Origin: RZYX01 sp036654375
GTDB lineage: Bacteria; Bacillota; Clostridia; Oscillospirales; Acutalibacteraceae
Reading direction: 5' to 3'
Assembly: GCA_036654375.1 (NCBI GenBank)
Contig: JAVVSD010000003.1
Span: 1-64,000, forward strand
DNA: 64,000 nucleotides
In this document: positions 60,947 through 64,000 of the stretch, piece by piece
Layout of the letters: each line of letters begins with the position of its first letter
Numbering within the stretch: position 1 is the first letter of the stretch
The notes under the pieces: generated by a model
Database searches by the model: none
Told to the model about the DNA's origin: nothing
What the model saw: only the letters and a program-made list of their open reading frames with translations
Position numbers and translations under genes: made by a program

Positions 60947-61234
60947 TTATAGAAATGCAATATTTGCAGCAATTTCAGTCTGACCCGCAAAAAATGTTGC
61001 GATATTCACACATTTGAGTGGAAACGAATACGCTCGACAACTTATTACAGACGGAGAACACCAAAAAGAAAAGCAAAAAACCAACAAAGCTCCTATCATA
61101 TTTAGCAAAGTAGTTTTTCCACTACCACTGTCCCCTGATATTATTACAAATTCACCGTTATCTATTTGCAAATTAAAGCTTTCAAATAAGACATTTTCAT
61201 CGAAGCCCTTCTTAACATCAATTAGCTGTATCAT
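60947..61234 (-). pseudogene. Truncated ABC transporter ATPase (Walker A half only)
   Basis: The first 50 residues are a normal ABC ATPase start: MIQLIDVKKGFDENVLFESF, then the Walker A motif GDSGSGKTTLLNMIGAL. After that the sequence turns abruptly into unrelated Phe/Cys/Ser-rich residues and stops at 95 aa. The signature, Walker B and H motifs are missing. The ATG overlaps the permease stop (CTATGA) and GGGGGG precedes it, so it was coupled to the permease. It looks like an ATPase gene broken by deletion or recombination. Confidence 0.8.
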
Positions 61235-63180
61235 AGAAGCCCCCCTTTTATTATTTTTTGGATATTAGCCTTATCCATCTTATTTATTAGGCTTATAATA
61301 ATTATTAATTCCAGAACAAATGTAATAATTAAAGCAAAAAAAACACTTTTAAATCCTATAATTATACTTTCTATATTGACTATTAATAATGCACATAGTA
61401 CACCAAGTATATATACAGTTATATGACAAAACAACATTCTTTTATTTAATTGAAAAGGACTATAACCGTTAACCTTTTTAATTGCCAATTCTTTTCCACA
61501 AAGTTTATATTCCATCATTACGATAGATTTTGTAATGGAAAAATCAAACAATATAATCAATATACAAAATATGATATAAATTGTCATACTATATATAGAG
61601 ACTGATAATTGATGATTGTATTGCTCTAAAACATTTGTGAGGCGAAGTTCTTGAAGGTTAAGATCATAACTTGATAACAATTCATCTACTCCATCAACCC
61701 CAAAATTAAATGCAATATTGGGAAATAAATTTAATAAAGCATCTGGATTACTTTCCAGAAATTTGTCCCACGAACTTTTATCAAAATTAAAGTAAAATAA
61801 AATAGGATTATTTTTATATAAATTGTCATTTAGTAAATCATGACTGACAACATTAATAATTCTATTATCACTATAATTTATGATTTTGTATTTATAATTT
61901 TTACAACTTACATATTTATTTATTTGAGATAAAACCGCATCACTATTTTTAAGCTTTTCTGGAATAAAAATAATTATATCGGCTTCTTCATTAATTTCAA
62001 CGAAATTATCTACTAAATATTTTTTAGAAAAACTATTTGCCCATACAACAGAAGTATCATATACCACACCACTTTCACAAAGTAAAACTGGTGTGGAGGA
62101 GTTATATTCTTTTGTAAAAATACTCCTTTGAATTTTACTTGTATCCTGTAAGGCAGAAAACATATCTCTTCCAGAAAGCTCGTCCAATTGAACATCCGCA
62201 AAACTGCTATTTGCAAAATCAGAATAAAGCTGTTTTTGGCTAATTAGTGATGTGTTTTGTGATAAAGATGTTAATCCTTGAAATAAAAGTAATAGCGTAA
62301 TTGATGTAGATAAAATTTTCAAAATGTAACTATAAGCAATTAATCCTTGTGTTCCAAATGAGAGTGATAAATCTTTTTTAAGATTATACTTATACAAATA
62401 TAAATATAGTAAATTGTTAATAAGTATAATTGTCATTAAGCAACAAAAAGAAGTTTTTGGAAATAGTAAGGACTTATATATAACTTTTGAAATTGCAAAA
62501 AGAAACAACAGCATGGTCAGAAGTACACCCGTATCCAAAAGCATATTTTTACATACTATTTTAAAGATCTTTTCTCCATTGATTGCTCTTATTAAGCTTT
62601 CCTTCTTTTGAAATAACACATCATATAATGTTAACATTATTAAAATCAAACCAGTAAAAGTCCAAATTATTGCAATTTTATATTCTATATGCATTTCATC
62701 TTTTGCCAGATTTAAAATATAATCACTTTTAAAATTTTCATTTACTTTTTCAACTAAATTACTGATTTTTTTTGAGTCCCCTATAAAGTGAATAGTTGCG
62801 TATGTATCAATTTGATCAACTTCAGAAAGCTTGCTATACAGTATCTTCTTATTCCCTGAAAACAGCGATCTATAAGCACCAGCCTTAAGTTGTGATTCAT
62901 TTATCAAGTGATTATCTGCATCGTCAGAGGTGAAAAATGTTATTTGCGTTAATATATTGGATTTTGCGGTCGCTTTTCCAATCCAAACACTTATATCCTT
63001 TTCCTTTTCTTGCATTATGTATGTTAAGACCTCTTCACATGTGCTTTTATCATTTGAATAAACCATAATACTTGGATACTTCGTAGAAAAATTGTTTAAA
63101 TAATACTGAGTTTGTTCTTGGACAAGAATAAAGCCTATAGAAAGAACAACAAAGAAAACTATGTACTTACTTTTTTTCAT
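61231..63180 (-). CDS. Bacteriocin-associated integral membrane protein (DUF1430-type permease)
   Basis: This 649-aa protein has an N-terminal membrane segment and an exported domain (about residues 35-160). Three or four membrane spans follow near 165-310, then a second exported region, and three spans near the C-terminus. The FtsX/MacB-like permease layout and the sequence (opening MKKSKYIVFFVVLSIGFILV) fit the DUF1430 permeases that flank lactococcin-972-type clusters. GAGG precedes ATG 63180. Its ATPase partner downstream is truncated, so the transporter is likely non-functional unless another ATPase serves it. No bacteriocin gene is seen here. Confidence 0.65.
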   Translation of the reverse strand: MKKSKYIVFFVVLSIGFILVQEQTQYYLNNFSTKYPSIMVYSNDKSTCEEVLTYIMQEKEKDISVWIGKATAKSNILTQITFFTSDDADNHLINESQLKAGAYRSLFSGNKKILYSKLSEVDQIDTYATIHFIGDSKKISNLVEKVNENFKSDYILNLAKDEMHIEYKIAIIWTFTGLILIMLTLYDVLFQKKESLIRAINGEKIFKIVCKNMLLDTGVLLTMLLFLFAISKVIYKSLLFPKTSFCCLMTIILINNLLYLYLYKYNLKKDLSLSFGTQGLIAYSYILKILSTSITLLLLFQGLTSLSQNTSLISQKQLYSDFANSSFADVQLDELSGRDMFSALQDTSKIQRSIFTKEYNSSTPVLLCESGVVYDTSVVWANSFSKKYLVDNFVEINEEADIIIFIPEKLKNSDAVLSQINKYVSCKNYKYKIINYSDNRIINVVSHDLLNDNLYKNNPILFYFNFDKSSWDKFLESNPDALLNLFPNIAFNFGVDGVDELLSSYDLNLQELRLTNVLEQYNHQLSVSIYSMTIYIIFCILIILFDFSITKSIVMMEYKLCGKELAIKKVNGYSPFQLNKRMLFCHITVYILGVLCALLIVNIESIIIGFKSVFFALIITFVLELIIIISLINKMDKANIQKIIKGGLL

Positions 63181-63189
63181 GTTTAAACC

Positions 63190-63690
63190 TCAAATGTTAA
63201 TATTCCAAAAACTACAAGCTTCTTGTACTAAAATATTAATAGTTAGTTTGTTTTGCTCAAAAATTTCTTTTTCTACATCACTTATATTAGAAAGAATTTT
63301 CATAGTTTTAGGATCAAAATATGTTGTGCAAGAATCACTCTGGTAATTTTCATCAATAAATGCCATCCATTCAAAAGAGCCATCCCTTAATGGAAAAATT
63401 AAAATTCCTATTGAACGTTCTTCACCTTTACTGCTTGGATCATACTGAGTAAATGTATTAATCTGTAAATTGCCAGAAAACTCAAATGTACTTGGAGCAT
63501 ATAAATAAAGCTTATATCCGTTAATGTCTCTCTCATAAGAATTCCCACTACTTGAAAAACCCTTTTGAGAACACTCGATTAAAGGTTCCCATACATTTTT
63601 ATAATATTTATTCCACTCATAAGAATAAAGTGCAGCTATTATGTAGGCAACGAAGAGAATACTCACAAAAACCTTCTTTATTTTTCCCAA
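63190..63690 (-). CDS. Small membrane-anchored protein, paralog 1
   Basis: This 166-aa protein has an N-terminal membrane segment (VFVSILFVAYIIAALYSYEW) and an exported domain. Its second half reads RSIGILIFPLRDGSFEWMAF, then YFDPKTMKILSNISDVEKEI. It is clearly similar to the next gene, so the two are tandem duplicates. TTG 63690 has GGAG 8 bp upstream; the frame is open to 63711. It lies 9 bp before the permease gene, so it belongs to the same operon. No family is recognised; a bacteriocin-immunity or accessory role is only a guess. Confidence 0.6.
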   Translation of the reverse strand: MGKIKKVFVSILFVAYIIAALYSYEWNKYYKNVWEPLIECSQKGFSSSGNSYERDINGYKLYLYAPSTFEFSGNLQINTFTQYDPSSKGEERSIGILIFPLRDGSFEWMAFIDENYQSDSCTTYFDPKTMKILSNISDVEKEIFEQNKLTINILVQEACSFWNINI

Positions 63691-63716
63691 AACAATTTCT
63701 CCAAACAACACTTGTA

Positions 63717-64000
63717 TTATTTATTATTAATTTCCCAAAAGTCACACGCATTTTGAACGAGTTTCTTTATGGCTTCTTGATTGTGTTGAAAAATTTCTTT
63801 TTCTTTATTTCCTATATTTGATAGTATCTTCATATTATTGGGGTTGAAGTAAGCTGAACAAATTTCAACATAGTTGTTATATCCTACTAATTCATGTATC
63901 ATTACCCCCCACTTAAAAGTCCCATCTTTTTGTGGCCAAATAATTATTCCAAAAGATAGTTGAGTTTCAGCATTATTAGGGTCAAACGGTTTAAACATAC
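63717..64000 (-). CDS. Small protein, paralog 2, cut by the window edge
   Basis: This partial protein (about 93 residues visible) matches the second half of paralog 1: LSFGIIIWPQKDGTFKWGVM, then YFNPNNMKILSNIGNKEKEI, ending ACDFWEINNK. The N-terminal part, with the expected membrane segment, lies beyond position 64000. It sits 5 bp upstream of the frame of paralog 1, so they are consecutive in one operon. Function unknown. Confidence 0.6.
   Translation of the reverse strand, partial: MFKPFDPNNAETQLSFGIIIWPQKDGTFKWGVMIHELVGYNNYVEICSAYFNPNNMKILSNIGNKEKEIFQHNQEAIKKLVQNACDFWEINNK

Noticed and set aside
61014..61268. Plus-strand frame opposite the truncated ATPase
   Set aside because: It overlaps the ATPase/permease junction antisense and shows no recognised motif. 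I considered it as a possible inserted gene fragment but cannot support it.
1..64000. tRNA, rRNA, CRISPR array or insertion sequence
   Set aside because: I found no repeated spacer pattern, no transposase frame, and no tRNA or rRNA-like sequence in the window.

Overview
The window looks like the chromosome of a motile, anaerobic, low-GC Gram-positive bacterium of the class Clostridia. Genes have strong AGGAGG-type ribosome binding sites, with frequent TTG/GTG starts. The flagellar set is of Gram-positive type: FliY, CsrA/FliW and FlbD are present and P/L-ring genes are absent. A tungsten-type aldehyde oxidoreductase and a polyferredoxin suggest anaerobic life, and a Thr-rich surface protein has an LPXTG-like end. 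I cannot name a genus from the sequence alone.

Layout. 0.1-0.55 kb: non-coding DNA with a 48-bp direct repeat and large palindromes. 0.57-4.5 kb: aldehyde ferredoxin oxidoreductase (AOR), its four-cluster ferredoxin, a MoaD/ThiS-like sulfur carrier and a divergent E1-like adenylyltransferase. 4.5-8.8 kb: a 42-bp palindrome, a sortase-type surface protein, a 54-aa small protein, alanine racemase and a membrane M28-like pseudopeptidase. 9-26 kb: late flagellar and regulatory genes. These are flagellin with a CsrA-type leader, the flgM-flgN-flgK-flgL-DUF6470-fliW-csrA operon, the fliD-fliS-fliT-like operon, an HD-GYP phosphodiesterase, a PilZ protein, a FliK-like/FlhB-C-like pair, a CheA-like kinase without a CheW domain, and a ParA-ComFB pair. 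26.4-49.8 kb: one 27-gene early/middle flagellar operon on the minus strand, from flgB to a FapA-like gene, behind a perfect consensus sigma-A promoter. 50.5-53 kb: mltG-like, exonuclease III and DegV genes. 53.2-57.2 kb: two tandem diguanylate cyclases and a degenerate GDPD-like membrane protein. 57.3-60.7 kb: a small membrane protein, a Na/Pi-symporter-PhoU fusion and an unknown one-span protein. 60.9-64 kb: a DUF1430-type bacteriocin-associated permease, a truncated ABC ATPase, and two tandem paralogous small proteins, the last cut by the window edge.

How it works together. The early operon builds the basal body, export gate, hook, motor and sigma-28 (FliA). Three sigma-28 promoters with identical geometry (TAAA-N16-GCCGATAT, or one mismatch from it) then drive flagellin, flgM-csrA and fliD. 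FlgM, FliW and CsrA give checkpoint control. Two cyclases, one HD-GYP enzyme, a PilZ protein and a ComFB protein make a dense local cyclic-di-nucleotide layer. Notable absences are fliL and fliM (expected next to fliY), flhF and flhG (expected between flhA and fliA), and cheA/cheW/cheB/cheR. The most interesting candidates for new biology are the ParA-ComFB pair, the CheW-less CheA-like kinase, the flagellin leader, the AOR cofactor cluster, and three apparent pseudo-enzymes or broken genes.
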